From: Campylobacter sp. RM16704
GTDB lineage: Bacteria > Campylobacterota > Campylobacteria > Campylobacterales > Campylobacteraceae
Assembly: GCF_000816245.1 (NCBI RefSeq)
Contig: NZ_CP007769.1
Span: 900,464 to 964,463 of the forward strand
Reading direction: 5' to 3'
DNA: 64,000 nt
In this document: piece after piece, positions 54,701 to 64,000 of the stretch
Layout: each line of letters begins with the position of its first letter
How positions within the stretch are numbered: position 1 is the stretch's first letter
The notes under the pieces: model-generated
What the model was told of the DNA's origin: nothing
What the model saw: the letters and a program-made list of their open reading frames with translations, nothing else
Databases searched by the model: none
Made by a program: the position numbers and the translations under genes

Positions 54701-55221
54701 GAATTTTCTAAAATATCTAAAGCAGATTGTGTAAATATTTTTTTATTTTCTATATCAATTTTTTGAATGTATTTATCAACATAGGGAATATAAAAGTTTT
54801 TAACCTTTGTTTGTAACCTATCATCGCATTTTATACAAAATAAAAACCCAACTCCATTTTCTAAAATGTCTTCAACTACGCCTAATTTTTGCTCATTTTC
54901 GAAAATCTCACATCCAATTATGTCAAAATAAAAATACTCATCTTTTTTTAATTTGCAAGTTTCTTTTGTAGCTTCAATAGTTTGAAAAAGAATAATATTA
55001 GTCAAGGTTTTAGCTGTTTCAACACTCTCAAAACCTTCAAACAAAACCAAAAATCTAGTTTTGTCAAAAGCTTTTATAGTATAAATTTTTTGATTTATAT
55101 CAAAAAATTTGGCACCCACTTTAAATTGCTCATAAAAGTCACTTAGATTATGCAACTTTACATAACCTTTCAAACCAACACTTTTTCCAAGTCTAGCAAC
55201 TTGGACTAAATTATTCTTCAA
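54697..55221 (-). CDS. rimM: 16S rRNA processing protein RimM
   Basis: A 174-residue assembly factor that binds S19 and helps 30S maturation. It starts with the RimM N-terminal barrel ([20 protein letters not shown], about residues 8-27) and ends in a PRC-like barrel (about 90-170, with DYF-like [14 protein letters not shown] near 92-105 and [10 protein letters not shown]). It overlaps trmD by 4 bases and the KH gene by 11. Confidence 0.93.
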   Translation of the reverse strand: MKNNLVQVARLGKSVGLKGYVKLHNLSDFYEQFKVGAKFFDINQKIYTIKAFDKTRFLVLFEGFESVETAKTLTNIILFQTIEATKETCKLKKDEYFYFDIIGCEIFENEQKLGVVEDILENGVGFLFCIKCDDRLQTKVKNFYIPYVDKYIQKIDIENKKIFTQSALDILENS

Positions 55222-55456
55222 TAGCTTTAACCGTTATACGATATGAAGTTACATCTTTAACTTTATAAGCCATAATAACTGTTTTTATAGCATTAATTAG
55301 TTTTCCATTTTTTCCAATCAACTTGCCTGTATCAGAAGAATCAACATAAATAGTAATCTCGGCAAAATTATTTTCCAAATTCTGCCTTTTTATATCAACT
55401 TTTTCAGGAAAGTCAACGATTAATTTTGCATATTCTCTTAAAAAATTTTCAACCAT
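55211..55456 (-). CDS. khpA: KH domain RNA-binding protein KhpA
   Basis: An 81-residue single KH domain protein. The GxxG loop is in DTGKLIGKNGKLINAIKTVI (GKNG near residues 49-52). In other bacteria KhpA pairs with KhpB to bind many RNAs and influence cell division. It sits between rpsP (1-base gap) and rimM, its usual place. Confidence 0.93.
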   Translation of the reverse strand: MVENFLREYAKLIVDFPEKVDIKRQNLENNFAEITIYVDSSDTGKLIGKNGKLINAIKTVIMAYKVKDVTSYRITVKAIEE

Positions 55457-55457
55457 T

Positions 55458-55685
55458 TTATTTACTTGTTATAGCTATTACCCTATCACTTAATTTAGCA
55501 CCTACACTTTTCCAATAAGCCAAACGTTCAGCATCAAATTTTACTACTTCAGGTTCAACCATAGGATTATAATAACCAATACTTTCTATCCAACTACCAT
55601 CTCGTCTTTTTCTACTATCAGTTACAACTATACGATAAAATGGTCTCTTTTTACGTCCCATTTTTGTAAGTCTGATCACTGTCAT
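55458..55685 (-). CDS. rpsP: 30S ribosomal protein S16
   Basis: A 75-residue small-subunit assembly protein. The opening [20 protein letters not shown] and the [18 protein letters not shown] segment near residues 24-41 are diagnostic. First gene of the rpsP-khpA-rimM-trmD-rplS group, starting 71 bases after the ffh stop. Confidence 0.98.
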   Translation of the reverse strand: MTVIRLTKMGRKKRPFYRIVVTDSRKRRDGSWIESIGYYNPMVEPEVVKFDAERLAYWKSVGAKLSDRVIAITSK

Positions 55686-55756
55686 TTTAATACTCCTAAA
55701 AAAATTAAAATTTTGTTATAGATATTATAGCTTATATATCCATAAAAAAGTTTTAA

Positions 55757-57094
55757 TTATTGCGGTCTTTTAGATTGTTGCAACATATTCATAAAATTTT
55801 CCATCCCTTTTTTATTTGAAAATTTCTTTGCTAACTTAGCCGCATTAGCAAATTGTTTTAAAAAGCGATTGACTTCCATTTGAGATAAACCAGCACCTTC
55901 TGCAATACGACGTTTTCTTGCATTATTCAATAAATCAGGATTTTCTCTTTCTTTTAATGTCATTGAAGAAATCATCGCTTTAATATGAAGAATTTCTTTA
56001 GAATTATCTAAATCAATGTCTTTAATATTTGCTGCCATAGAAGACAAACCCGGTATCATTCCTATAATTGATTTCATGCTACCGAGTTTTTTAACACTTT
56101 CCATTTGATTTAAAAAATCATTAAAGTTAAATTCACCTTTTTTAATTTTTTTATTAAGCTTTTTAGCTTCTTTTTCATCAATAATTGCAGCAGTTTTTTC
56201 AGCTAATGTTGCTAAATCACCTTCACCCATAATACGATTAACAATCCTATCAGGGATAAATACCTCTAAATCAGCTACTTTCTCGCCTACACCTACAAAC
56301 CTCAAAGGCACACCAATTTGCTTTGCTATACCTAAAGCAACACCACCTTTAGTATCTGCATCAAATTTACTTAAAATAACCCCAGTAATTTCTAAGGTTT
56401 CATTAAAACTACTAGCAGTTTTTACCCCATCTTGACCACTCATAGAATCAGCTACATAAAAAATTTCATCAGGATTTAAAATGGTTTTTACTTCTTTGAG
56501 TTCATTCATTAAAGCCGTATCAATAGCTAAACGACCTGCAGTATCTACAAGCAATACATCATACATGGAATTTTTTGCTTTTTCTAATGCTTGTTTAGCT
56601 ACTTTTAAAGGATTGCTTTCATTTTCTATAAAAAATAAATCAAGTTCATTAGCTTGAGTAAGTTGTCTTAATTGCTCCACTGCAGCTAGTCTTTGCAAGT
56701 CGCATGCAGCAATTAGCACTTTTTTATTTCTTAGTTTTAAATAATTAGCAATTTTAACCGTGGTTGTAGTTTTACCACCACCTTGCAAACCACACATTAA
56801 AACAACCGTGGGTGGTTTACCAGCAAAAACAAAACCTTGGTTTTTGCCTTTAACACTAAGAATTTCTTCTAAATTTTTCTTAATTGAGTCTAAAAATTGT
56901 TTTTGCCCTATACCATTCGTTTTTACATCGTTTTCTACCAAAGTAAGTAATTCTTTAGTAACTTTATGATGTACATCTGCTTTTAAAAGGGATTTTTTTA
57001 AAGTGTCAAGAGCGTTTTTTAAAGCTTTTTCATCATCAATAAAACGAAGTTTATTAACCGCAGATTTAAATGATTCACTAACTATTTCAAACAC
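55757..57094 (-). CDS. ffh: Signal recognition particle protein Ffh
   Basis: A 445-residue GTPase that with 4.5S RNA targets inner-membrane proteins to FtsY and the translocon. The NG domain has the P-loop CGLQGGGKTTTTVKIA near residues 111-126, LIAACDLQRLAAVEQL, VDTAGR near 185-190 and SKFDADTKGG. The C-terminal methionine-rich M domain (about 295-445) binds RNA and signal peptides, with the KQFANAAKL region. Length is normal. Confidence 0.98.
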   Translation of the reverse strand: MFEIVSESFKSAVNKLRFIDDEKALKNALDTLKKSLLKADVHHKVTKELLTLVENDVKTNGIGQKQFLDSIKKNLEEILSVKGKNQGFVFAGKPPTVVLMCGLQGGGKTTTTVKIANYLKLRNKKVLIAACDLQRLAAVEQLRQLTQANELDLFFIENESNPLKVAKQALEKAKNSMYDVLLVDTAGRLAIDTALMNELKEVKTILNPDEIFYVADSMSGQDGVKTASSFNETLEITGVILSKFDADTKGGVALGIAKQIGVPLRFVGVGEKVADLEVFIPDRIVNRIMGEGDLATLAEKTAAIIDEKEAKKLNKKIKKGEFNFNDFLNQMESVKKLGSMKSIIGMIPGLSSMAANIKDIDLDNSKEILHIKAMISSMTLKERENPDLLNNARKRRIAEGAGLSQMEVNRFLKQFANAAKLAKKFSNKKGMENFMNMLQQSKRPQ

Positions 57095-57121
57095 TTTATT
57101 TTCCCTTTATTAAAATTTTAA

Positions 57122-57150
57122 AAAGCTAAATTATAAACCTTTTTAGCTTT
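57122..57150 (-). terminator. Terminator after the pseudouridine synthase gene
   Basis: A 9-bp perfect stem (AAAGCTAAA / TTTAGCTTT) with an 11-base loop is followed on the minus strand by TTAAAATTTT. It lies in the 64-base gap between the pseudouridine synthase gene and ffh and may partly end the upstream transcript. Confidence 0.5.
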
Positions 57151-57158
57151 AAACGCCT

Positions 57159-57911
57159 TTAAAAAATTAAATTTTTTATTTCAAAACCATAAACATTAAA
57201 ACTATCATCAAGCAAGGCTTTAAATTGATAATCAAAAATATGCGTTTCATAAGAATGCAAAAACATTCTAGATGAACTTATTTTAGCATATTTTTCATCA
57301 CCAATAATGCCATGTTTTATATGGTTTAAATGTACTCTGATTTGATGTGTCCTACCTGTTTTAATGATTGCTTTTATTAAGGTTTTTTTAGCATTTACCA
57401 TTAAGGGTATAACTTGAGTATGAGCTTCTAAACCAAATTTATCAATTTTACTAAAAGCTCCGAATTTATTTTTTACAGTAGTTATTTTTTCACAAATTTC
57501 AAGTTCTTCAGCAATCACTCCATCAACAATAGCTAAATAACTTTTATAAACATTTTGTTTTTTGTATTCTTGAATACATTTTAGCCTAAATTCCTCATCT
57601 TTGCTTAAAAGTAAAACTCCACTTGTTTCTTTATCTAACCTATTGATTAATTTGGCATGAAAAATATTTTCTAAATTCTCGCTGACTTCTCCACAAGGTT
57701 TATCCAAAGCTATGATTTTATCATCTTCGAAAAGCACTTTTGCTTTTTTGATTTTCTGTACGACAAATTTTGTTTTAGAACTCATTAAAGCCCTAGCTAT
57801 AACAATCTTTTTTCCCATAGCAAAAACACAGCCTTTATCGATTAGATCTTTTGCTGTATTATTAGAAATTTTTTCTTGCATTGCAAGTAATTTATAAGCT
57901 TTTTCTTGCAT
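57159..57911 (-). CDS. RluA/RluD family RNA pseudouridine synthase
   Basis: A 250-residue enzyme that isomerises uridine in rRNA or tRNA. The catalytic aspartate is D93 in NRLDKETSGVLLL. TGRTHQIRVHLNHI near residues 188-201 is the second family motif. An S4-like RNA-binding N-terminus (about residues 6-45) is present but short. Target position cannot be told. It overlaps waaA by 20 bases. Confidence 0.9.
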   Translation of the reverse strand: MQEKAYKLLAMQEKISNNTAKDLIDKGCVFAMGKKIVIARALMSSKTKFVVQKIKKAKVLFEDDKIIALDKPCGEVSENLENIFHAKLINRLDKETSGVLLLSKDEEFRLKCIQEYKKQNVYKSYLAIVDGVIAEELEICEKITTVKNKFGAFSKIDKFGLEAHTQVIPLMVNAKKTLIKAIIKTGRTHQIRVHLNHIKHGIIGDEKYAKISSSRMFLHSYETHIFDYQFKALLDDSFNVYGFEIKNLIF

Positions 57912-59079
57912 CTAAACCTTCTTCAATGCTTATTATAATCTCGCTCAAATCACCTTGTTTTTTGAGTTTTGATTGGACTAATTTTTGTTTTAAATATATG
58001 TTAATATCTTTAATACTTTCGCAAATATATAAATTTTCCACTTCTTGGTATAAACTTTCTTGATTAAAATAATACTTTCCAGAAATAATAACATTGTTCC
58101 ATCTAGCTGCTTCTATAGGATTATGCCCACCTATATCATCGATAAAAGAACCACATAAGAAAACAATATCACCAATTTTATAAAAATTTTCAAGTTCGCC
58201 CAAAACATTTAATAACAAACATTTTGAAATAAAAGCTTTTTCAAATTCGTTTTTATCTAAATTTAAATCCGTGAATTTTTGCATATCATAACGATTTTCT
58301 TCACAATAATTTTTTAAAATTTCTTCAACTTTTTTAAAGCGTTCTGGATGTCTTGGAGCAATAATCAATCTATCATTTTCTTCTAATTTAATCACATCAA
58401 GTAACAATTGTTCTTCATTTTCATGTGTACTGGCAAATATAATAACCCTAGCTTTAGGTTTTGAATAATTTTTCAGCTGTTTTTGTTGCTCTATATTTGC
58501 TTTAATATTTTTATACACTATAACATTTCTAGCTCCTAAACACTCTAATCTTTCTTTGTCTTTTTGACTTTGTGCAAACACAGTATCAATATATTTAAAA
58601 AGAAAGCGATAAAAAAATTTAAAACGCTTGTAATTTTTTAAGGATTTATTGCTAATTCTAGCATTAAGCAAAATTACTTTAGCATTATAAAATTTAGCCA
58701 TAAAAATTAGCATAAGCCAAAGTTCTGCTTCAAATATAACTAAGACTTTACAAGGACTCATCCAAAAAGGTATAAAAATTTCAAATGGTAAGAAATTAAC
58801 TTTTTTAGTATAATTTAATGCTTCATTATAACCTGTTTGAGTTATAGTTGAAATTTTACAATTTGAAAAATATGTTATCAAAGGAACAATACTTTTGATT
58901 TCCCCAAAAGAACAAGCATGAAAATATATATTACCATAAGCTTGTTTTAAGTTTTTATAAAGAAAAAATCTAGACTTTAAAGACAATTTATATTTTTCAT
59001 TATAAAAACTTAAAACCAATAAAAAAGGAGCTGTGATTAAATATGCTATCACAGCGAAAACATAATAAAAAAAAATCAA
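57892..59079 (-). CDS. waaA: 3-deoxy-D-manno-octulosonic acid transferase
   Basis: A 395-residue membrane-anchored GT-B glycosyltransferase that adds Kdo to lipid A precursor. The N-terminal hydrophobic anchor (about residues 3-25) is followed by the FHACSFGEIKSIVPLI motif near 53-68. The C-terminal half has IFASTHENEE, APRHPERF near 250-257 and GGHNPIEAARWN near 333-344. Length is slightly below E. coli WaaA (425). It overlaps the zinc-ribbon gene by 4 bases. Confidence 0.93.
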   Translation of the reverse strand: MIFFYYVFAVIAYLITAPFLLVLSFYNEKYKLSLKSRFFLYKNLKQAYGNIYFHACSFGEIKSIVPLITYFSNCKISTITQTGYNEALNYTKKVNFLPFEIFIPFWMSPCKVLVIFEAELWLMLIFMAKFYNAKVILLNARISNKSLKNYKRFKFFYRFLFKYIDTVFAQSQKDKERLECLGARNVIVYKNIKANIEQQKQLKNYSKPKARVIIFASTHENEEQLLLDVIKLEENDRLIIAPRHPERFKKVEEILKNYCEENRYDMQKFTDLNLDKNEFEKAFISKCLLLNVLGELENFYKIGDIVFLCGSFIDDIGGHNPIEAARWNNVIISGKYYFNQESLYQEVENLYICESIKDINIYLKQKLVQSKLKKQGDLSEIIISIEEGLDARKSL

Positions 59080-59795
59080 TTTTGATTTTCTTCTCTTTCT
59101 CTATATAGAATCCTTCCACAATGTGGACAAGTAATAATTTCATCACCTTTTAAAACCGCCAAATATGTTTTATCATAAATCCTCATAAAACAACCATAGC
59201 AAGCATGTTTTTTTACCGGAACTACTGCACTATTTCCAGCCCATTTTCTAATTTTTTCATAAAAAGTTAAAACTTTTTGATTTATTTCACTTACTAATTT
59301 TACTTTTTTATCGTAAACCTCTAATCTTTCTTTTTCAATATCTACCAATACAACTTTGGTTTGTGCGTCTATCTGATCCACTTCATTTTCAAGTTCAATT
59401 CTTTTAGTTTGCAATTCTTGTTTAAATTTCTCTTTATTTTCTAATATTTTATCTAATCTTTCTATTTCCTCATTAGCAGCATCAAGTTGTTCTTTAGCTA
59501 TATCTTCTTCAATTTTCAAAGCATTTGCTTCTTTTTCGGTTTTTACAGCAGCACTTTTTTTTGCCAACTCTTTTATTTTTATCCCAAATTCAGCAATATG
59601 AGTATTATTTTGATTTTTTTGATTTTCCAAGTCTTTTATGTCTTTATCAAAAGCATTAATCTCTTCTTCTGTTTTATCAAGCAAAACTCTTTTGTCTTTT
59701 AGATCTTTAGTCGCATTATCCACTCTAAGAGTAAAACCATCTAACTCTTTATCTATTTGAGATAAAACTATAAGTTGTTCTAAATATTTATTCAT
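59076..59795 (-). CDS. Coiled-coil protein with C4 zinc ribbon
   Basis: A 239-residue cytoplasmic protein. Residues 1-180 are almost entirely heptad-like helical sequence rich in Glu and Lys, an antiparallel coiled coil. The C-terminal part has two CXXC pairs (ACYGCF near 198-203 and TCPHCG near 222-227), a zinc ribbon that suggests nucleic-acid binding. Homologues are found through Campylobacter and Helicobacter and in actinobacteria; role unknown. It sits in the nif3-waaA chain. Confidence 0.88.
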   Translation of the reverse strand: MNKYLEQLIVLSQIDKELDGFTLRVDNATKDLKDKRVLLDKTEEEINAFDKDIKDLENQKNQNNTHIAEFGIKIKELAKKSAAVKTEKEANALKIEEDIAKEQLDAANEEIERLDKILENKEKFKQELQTKRIELENEVDQIDAQTKVVLVDIEKERLEVYDKKVKLVSEINQKVLTFYEKIRKWAGNSAVVPVKKHACYGCFMRIYDKTYLAVLKGDEIITCPHCGRILYREREENQN

Positions 59796-59806
59796 TGAAA
59801 AATTCC

Positions 59807-60532
59807 TTAAAAATATTGAAATGGATTTTTTGAAACTGATATTATAACTTCTAAATGAAAATTTTGCAAATATTTTGCTAAAATTTCACCAAAATATAAT
59901 TCACTTTCATAATGACCTATATCTATTAAACTAAGTTTATTATAATAGCTTTCTAAGGCTTGATGATATTTAAAATCTCCACTTAAAAAGCAATCAGCTT
60001 TTACACTAGAAATCAAATCCCCTCCACTTCCTGTGCAAATTGCCAAAGAATTTATTTTTTCATAATGAGCATCTACCACTCTAATATAATCAAGATTTAA
60101 AGTATGTTTCACATGTGATATTAAATCATTAAAGCTAAGATTAACATCACAATAAATTAAAAAATCTTTTTGTTCCTTAATCTTAAAACCCAAAATATCA
60201 CTTACAAAATAAGCGTTTAAGTGACTTAAATCGAAATTTGTATGCATAGCAATTAAAGCTATATCTTTTTGAATCATTTTAGTAAGAAGTTTTTGCGGAT
60301 AAAACTCTCCGTTTAAATTTTTTAAACCTTTAAAAATCAAAGGATGGTGTACTATAAAAAGTGAATTTTTACTAGCATTTTCAATTAAATTTATATCTAC
60401 ATCAAGAGCAATATAAATTTTTTCTATTTCTTGATTAAAATCTCCTAATAATAATCCACTATTATCCCATGAACTTTGTGTTTCAAATGGACTAATAGTG
60501 TTTAAGTAATCATATATTTCTTTAATTTTCAT
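59807..60532 (-). CDS. Nif3-like dinuclear metal-binding protein
   Basis: A 241-residue protein of the Nif3/YbgI (DUF34) family. Motifs are [10 protein letters not shown] near residues 23-32, the metal ligands in VHHPLIF near 61-67 and MHTNFD near 96-101, and GHYESE near the C-terminus with further His and Glu ligands. The family may act as a GTP cyclohydrolase-like or damage-control hydrolase; function is not settled. It overlaps glyQ by 11 bases. Confidence 0.9.
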   Translation of the reverse strand: MKIKEIYDYLNTISPFETQSSWDNSGLLLGDFNQEIEKIYIALDVDINLIENASKNSLFIVHHPLIFKGLKNLNGEFYPQKLLTKMIQKDIALIAMHTNFDLSHLNAYFVSDILGFKIKEQKDFLIYCDVNLSFNDLISHVKHTLNLDYIRVVDAHYEKINSLAICTGSGGDLISSVKADCFLSGDFKYHQALESYYNKLSLIDIGHYESELYFGEILAKYLQNFHLEVIISVSKNPFQYF

Positions 60533-61385
60533 CTAAACTTTCTTTATAAACTAAAGCACAATTTTTAGATAACTCTCTAATTTTAAGCATAAAATCTTGT
60601 CTTTGAGTTACAGAAATAGCACCTCTTGCATCAAGCAAATTAAAAGTATGAGCTGCCAACATACAATAATCATAAGCTGGCAAAGCAAGTTTTGCTTCCA
60701 ATGCATTTTTACATTCATTGTAAGCATTCTCAAATTGAATATTTAAGGTTTTCACATTACTAATTTCGAAATTATATTTACTAAATTCAAATTCAGTTTG
60801 TTTATGAACATCTTTATAAGTAATTTTTCCACCATTAAATTCGTTCCAAATAATATCATATACATTATCTACATTTTGTAAATACATAGCAAGTCTTTCT
60901 AAACCATAAGTAATTTCGGCACTGACTAAATCCACACTTATACCACCAACTTGTTGAAAATAAGTAAATTGTGTTACCTCCATTCCATCAAGCCAAACTT
61001 CCCAACCTAGACCCCAAGCACCTAAACTCGGACTTTCCCAATTATCTTCAACAAAACGAATATCATGTGATTTTAAATCAAATCCTAAATTTTCCAAACT
61101 TTTTAAATATAACTCTTGAATATTATCAGGGCTTGGTTTAATTAGTACTTGAAATTGATAATATGCACCTAACCTATTAGGGTTTTCACCATATCTACCA
61201 TCAGTTGGTCTTCTACTTGGAGCTACATAAGCAGTAGCCCATGGTTTTTTTCCTAAACTTCTTAAAAAAGTAGCCGGATGAAAAGTACCTGCTCCAGCTG
61301 GAAAATCATATGGTTGCATAATAGCACAACCTTGTTTTTGCCAAAATTCTTGTAAATTTAATATCATTTGAGAAAAAGTCATCAT
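60522..61385 (-). CDS. glyQ: Glycine--tRNA ligase alpha subunit
   Basis: A 287-residue catalytic subunit of the alpha2beta2 bacterial glycyl-tRNA synthetase. Family segments are [20 protein letters not shown] near residues 4-23, [20 protein letters not shown], and [20 protein letters not shown] near 148-167. Length is normal. The beta subunit gene (glyS) is not in the window, so the two are unlinked here, as in other Campylobacter. Overlaps the upstream hypothetical gene by 4 bases. Confidence 0.97.
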   Translation of the reverse strand: MMTFSQMILNLQEFWQKQGCAIMQPYDFPAGAGTFHPATFLRSLGKKPWATAYVAPSRRPTDGRYGENPNRLGAYYQFQVLIKPSPDNIQELYLKSLENLGFDLKSHDIRFVEDNWESPSLGAWGLGWEVWLDGMEVTQFTYFQQVGGISVDLVSAEITYGLERLAMYLQNVDNVYDIIWNEFNGGKITYKDVHKQTEFEFSKYNFEISNVKTLNIQFENAYNECKNALEAKLALPAYDYCMLAAHTFNLLDARGAISVTQRQDFMLKIRELSKNCALVYKESLDEN

Positions 61386-61894
61386 TTTTCTTCCTTTAAT
61401 TCTTCTGGCTTTTCTTCATTATTTGCATAAAGTTCTACAGTTTTATTCCACATCATTTTATACTTTCTCTTTAAAAATTCGACTTCATTTCGAGCATATT
61501 TGAGTTGCTCATTAAGATTTTCTATAGTTTTTCTATCTTCATCGTATAGTTCTTGCATGGAATACAAAGCATCTTTTAAAAATTTATTCTCGCCTTTTAG
61601 AGCTTCTAATGTTTCATCTTTAGCATCAAGTACTTTTTCATGTAAATTTAAAATAGTTCCTATAGTTTTTTCTACAAAACTTTCTCCTGCTAAAGTCATA
61701 GAATTTACCATTGCCGGCTGTTTTGAACTCATAGGAACAACACTAAAAGTGCCTTGATTGGCCTCTATGTAAATTTTATCCTCTTCTTCTTTAAAATTTA
61801 AAGCTCCATTAGCCATCATTCCTTTTACAACATCTTCGGATAAATGTACTAATTGACAAAATTCCTTTAACTCTAAATAAGTTTGCATATGCAC
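61382..61894 (-). CDS. Conserved hypothetical with helix-turn-helix-like start and coiled coil
   Basis: A 170-residue cytoplasmic protein. The N-terminus ([20 protein letters not shown], about residues 6-25) resembles a MerR/excisionase-type winged helix used in small DNA-binding proteins. The second half (about 90-160) is a charged coiled coil ([20 protein letters not shown]). It resembles a family restricted to Campylobacterota (possibly DUF3972). It lies between purE and glyQ. Function unknown; a nucleoid or segregation role would be speculation. Confidence 0.78.
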   Translation of the reverse strand: MHMQTYLELKEFCQLVHLSEDVVKGMMANGALNFKEEEDKIYIEANQGTFSVVPMSSKQPAMVNSMTLAGESFVEKTIGTILNLHEKVLDAKDETLEALKGENKFLKDALYSMQELYDEDRKTIENLNEQLKYARNEVEFLKRKYKMMWNKTVELYANNEEKPEELKEEK

Positions 61895-61897
61895 TCC

Positions 61898-62392
61898 TTA
61901 AAGAAAAACTTCGATTGTGCTAGAATCTTGAATTAATTTTTCTTGCTGTTTTTTTCTATCTTCTAGTAATTTTTGAGCTAAACTCTCATCTTCAATAGCC
62001 AAAATTTGAATGGCCAGATAAGCTGCATTTACAGCTCCTGCCTTACCTATAGCCAAAGTTGCAACAGGAATTCCACTTGGCATTTGTACTGTAGAAAACA
62101 ATGAATCCATACTAGATAAACTGCTTCCTGGCATAGGTATGCCCAATACAGGCTTTGTAGTGTGTGCTGCCACAACTCCTGCTAAATGTGCTGCCATACC
62201 AGCTGCAGCTATAAAAACTTTAGCACCCTTATCTTCAGCTTCTTTTATATACTCTTGAGTTCTTTTAGGGCTTCTATGAGCTGAAGTTACTAAAATTTCA
62301 TATTTTACTCCAAATTGTTCAAAAACTCCCAAAGCCTCTTTCACAACATCATAATCACTTTTGCTACCCATTAATATAGATACAAATTTCAC
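61898..62392 (-). CDS. purE: N5-carboxyaminoimidazole ribonucleotide mutase PurE
   Basis: A 164-residue class I PurE that moves the carboxylate of N5-CAIR to give CAIR in purine synthesis. SILMGSKSDYDVVKEA (about residues 5-20), the TSAHRSPKRTQEYIKEAEDK segment near 36-55, GMAAHLAGVVAAHTTKPVLG near 65-84 and the later SMDSLFSTVQMPSGIPVATL loop are typical. Overlaps the U32 gene by 4 bases. Confidence 0.96.
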   Translation of the reverse strand: MKFVSILMGSKSDYDVVKEALGVFEQFGVKYEILVTSAHRSPKRTQEYIKEAEDKGAKVFIAAAGMAAHLAGVVAAHTTKPVLGIPMPGSSLSSMDSLFSTVQMPSGIPVATLAIGKAGAVNAAYLAIQILAIEDESLAQKLLEDRKKQQEKLIQDSSTIEVFL

Positions 62393-63645
62393 TCAACACT
62401 CCTTCTTAAAAAGCTAAATTCTGGAAGCTTAAATGGCAAAATAATTTCATTTTCATTACCACTATGAATTTCATTAAATTCTTTATTATTTTTTGCTAAT
62501 AATTGTTTAAAAACTATAAAATTTTTTCCATCTTTTTGATAAGTTAAACCTAATTTATTTTCCCCTAATTCTATATGAGAATTTACTGGCGTTAAAATTT
62601 CATATTCTTTGTTTAATTGTATTTTACCTTTGCATTTAAAAAATTCACCATCTTCGCTTATTGCATGTACTTGATGAGTTCCCTCTTCTATGCTTGTATT
62701 ATAGTTAATAGAATCATTTTTTTCATAAGCTCTTGAAACTAAATATCCATCTGTAAAACCTCGATTTTTTAAAGTATGAATTTCTTTTTCGTACTTAGTA
62801 GCATCAAAAGCGTCGTTTAATACGTCATTCACTGCCATCTTATAAGTTCTTGTAGTTAATGCTACATAATATTCACTTTTAGTTCTTCCTTCTATTTTAA
62901 AAGCGTGAATACAATTTTCTTGCATAATTTTTTGAATATAAGAACTTAAATTTAAATCTTTAGAATTAAATACATGGGTTCCATTTTCATTCTCTTCTAA
63001 TCTAAAAAGAGTATTAGTTTCTGGATTTTTAGCATAGAGTTCATAATTAAATCTACAGTCATTTGCACATGATCCACGATTGCTCATACGACCACTTTGC
63101 ACTGAACTTATCAAACACCTTCCAGAATATGCAAAACACATAGAACCATGAACAAAACTTTCAAGTTCTATATCACAATTATTTTTTATATCTTTGGCAT
63201 CTTTTAAACCTAATTCTCTTGCTATAACGACACGCTTTGCACCCATATCCTTATAAACTTGAGCATCTAAATAATTTAAAATATTAGCTTGGGTTGATAC
63301 ATGAAGATTGACTTCAGGTGCTAACTCTCTTACTAAGCGCATAACACCAACAGAAGCTACTATAAAAGCATTTGGTTTCATTTCTTTTAGTTTTAAAATA
63401 TGTTTTTTTAAATTTTCTATTTGGGAGCTAAAATGAAAACCATTAATTGTCACATAAATTTTCTTACCCTTTGCATGAGTATAATCAACAGCTTCCTGAA
63501 AAGTTTCATAATTAAAATCTCTAGCAGTTCTTGCTCTTAGTGAAAAATTGCTTACTCCGGCATAAATAGCATCAGCTCCATATGCTAGTGCTATCTTTAA
63601 TTTTATAAAATTGCCTGCAGGTGCAACTATTTCAGGAATAATCAT
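62389..63645 (-). CDS. U32 family peptidase / tRNA hydroxylation protein (TrhP type)
   Basis: A 418-residue protein of peptidase family U32. It opens EIVAPAGNFIKLKIALAYGADAIYAG, and the family signature is the ESFVHGSMCFAYSGRCLISS segment near residues 159-178, followed by further cysteines in NRGSCANDCRF that may hold an Fe-S cluster. E. coli YegQ/TrhP of this family is needed for 5-hydroxyuridine in tRNA. Older work calls the family collagenase-like. Overlaps purE and cheZ by 4 bases each. Confidence 0.9.
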   Translation of the reverse strand: MIIPEIVAPAGNFIKLKIALAYGADAIYAGVSNFSLRARTARDFNYETFQEAVDYTHAKGKKIYVTINGFHFSSQIENLKKHILKLKEMKPNAFIVASVGVMRLVRELAPEVNLHVSTQANILNYLDAQVYKDMGAKRVVIARELGLKDAKDIKNNCDIELESFVHGSMCFAYSGRCLISSVQSGRMSNRGSCANDCRFNYELYAKNPETNTLFRLEENENGTHVFNSKDLNLSSYIQKIMQENCIHAFKIEGRTKSEYYVALTTRTYKMAVNDVLNDAFDATKYEKEIHTLKNRGFTDGYLVSRAYEKNDSINYNTSIEEGTHQVHAISEDGEFFKCKGKIQLNKEYEILTPVNSHIELGENKLGLTYQKDGKNFIVFKQLLAKNNKEFNEIHSGNENEIILPFKLPEFSFLRRSVE

Positions 63646-64000
63646 TTTTTTCCTAAACTAGCAATTAAAGCCTCAATGTCATCATTACTTACAACATCTG
63701 CAGTCGTATCACCCTCAATATGTACAGCAGAACCAACACGTTTTTCATCATCAATTTTACCCTCAAACAAGCTACTCATATATCTACTTAAAGCTCTCAT
63801 TACATTGATAACACGCTCAATTTTTTGACGATGTATATCTTGATATTGCATTGCATCCATTGCCATCATAACCTCATCTTGACCAGTTTGCAAACAACCT
63901 GTAATATCATCTATAATATTTTTAGCATTATTATTAACCTCAATAGCTTCCTTAAAACTTTTTACATTAGGAAATTTTAAATTTAATTTTTCAAAAATCT
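63642..64000 (-). CDS. cheZ: Chemotaxis protein CheZ (C-terminal part)
   Basis: The 3' end of a gene whose 5' part lies beyond the window. The visible 119 residues are in one frame to the window edge (FEKLNLKFPNVKSFKEAI ...). The motif MAMDAMQYQDIHRQKIERV matches the CheZ active site, where Asp and Gln dephosphorylate CheY-P. The C-terminal ALIASLGKK ending resembles the CheY-binding tail. Campylobacter CheZ is divergent from E. coli but carries these residues. It is the first visible gene of the run into the U32 gene. Confidence 0.88.
   Translation of the reverse strand, partial: IFEKLNLKFPNVKSFKEAIEVNNNAKNIIDDITGCLQTGQDEVMMAMDAMQYQDIHRQKIERVINVMRALSRYMSSLFEGKIDDEKRVGSAVHIEGDTTADVVSNDDIEALIASLGKK

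Overview
The window is chromosomal DNA of a Campylobacter, most likely a member of the C. lari group and not C. jejuni. The sequence is very AT-rich and almost fully coding. It contains many genes in the family versions typical of Campylobacterota: cetA/PAS energy taxis, ctsT, cmeDEF, a bare C4 zinc-ribbon coiled-coil protein, class II DAHP synthase and a stand-alone MurNAc-free envelope set. Gene order matches remembered C. jejuni NCTC 11168 blocks that are rearranged relative to one another. I found no rRNA, tRNA, CRISPR array, insertion sequence or prophage.

Layout: 1-4.9 kb holds a tiny ORF, two unknown small genes, a DHH phosphoesterase, flhA and an Rrf2 regulator. 5.0-12.7 kb holds rpsO, an RNA m5C methyltransferase, ruvX, dprA, a divergent polysaccharide deacetylase, ilvC, rnr and holA. 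12.7-20.4 kb holds rpsF-ssb-rpsR, marC, a pseudopilin/ctsT competence cluster, proC, fliW (with a near-perfect sigma54 promoter), bamD and lon. 20.4-37.4 kb holds the bipartite energy-taxis pair, ilvA, a MarR-MFS efflux pair, trmA, a NhaC antiporter, an SDR, a periplasmic ankyrin protein, ogt, and a truA-lptF/G-pilD-uppS-coaBC-glmU envelope run. 37.4-51.6 kb is the accessory-like part: a frameshifted autotransporter, fliP, an AEC carrier, pabBC/pabA, the CmeDEF RND pump and an FccABC-type periplasmic flavin reductase with two multiheme cytochromes. 51.6-64 kb is a long minus-strand housekeeping run: an ArsC-like protein, DAHP synthase, a cupin, rplS-trmD-rimM-khpA-rpsP-ffh, a pseudouridine synthase, waaA, a zinc-ribbon protein, Nif3, glyQ, purE, a U32 peptidase and the 3' end of cheZ.

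The most striking signal is a pair of almost identical promoter modules. One lies in front of the autotransporter and the other in front of fccABC, 11.6 kb apart. Each has the same 18-bp AT-rich block, then a pure G tract (9 G and 10 G), then directly a TATAATGCTTT block with a consensus -10 hexamer. Slippage in the tract would change the spacing upstream of the -10, so a surface protein and an anaerobic respiratory enzyme could be switched by the same promoter cassette. The FccA-like flavoprotein also appears to lack the histidines that hold fumarate in the classic enzyme, so its electron acceptor is probably not fumarate.

Other points: a MarR gene that seems to start at AUU, a single-base frameshift in the autotransporter, and several small proteins of unknown function in conserved operons. 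Gene names and comparisons with C. jejuni, Wolinella and Shewanella are from memory of the families; no search was run.
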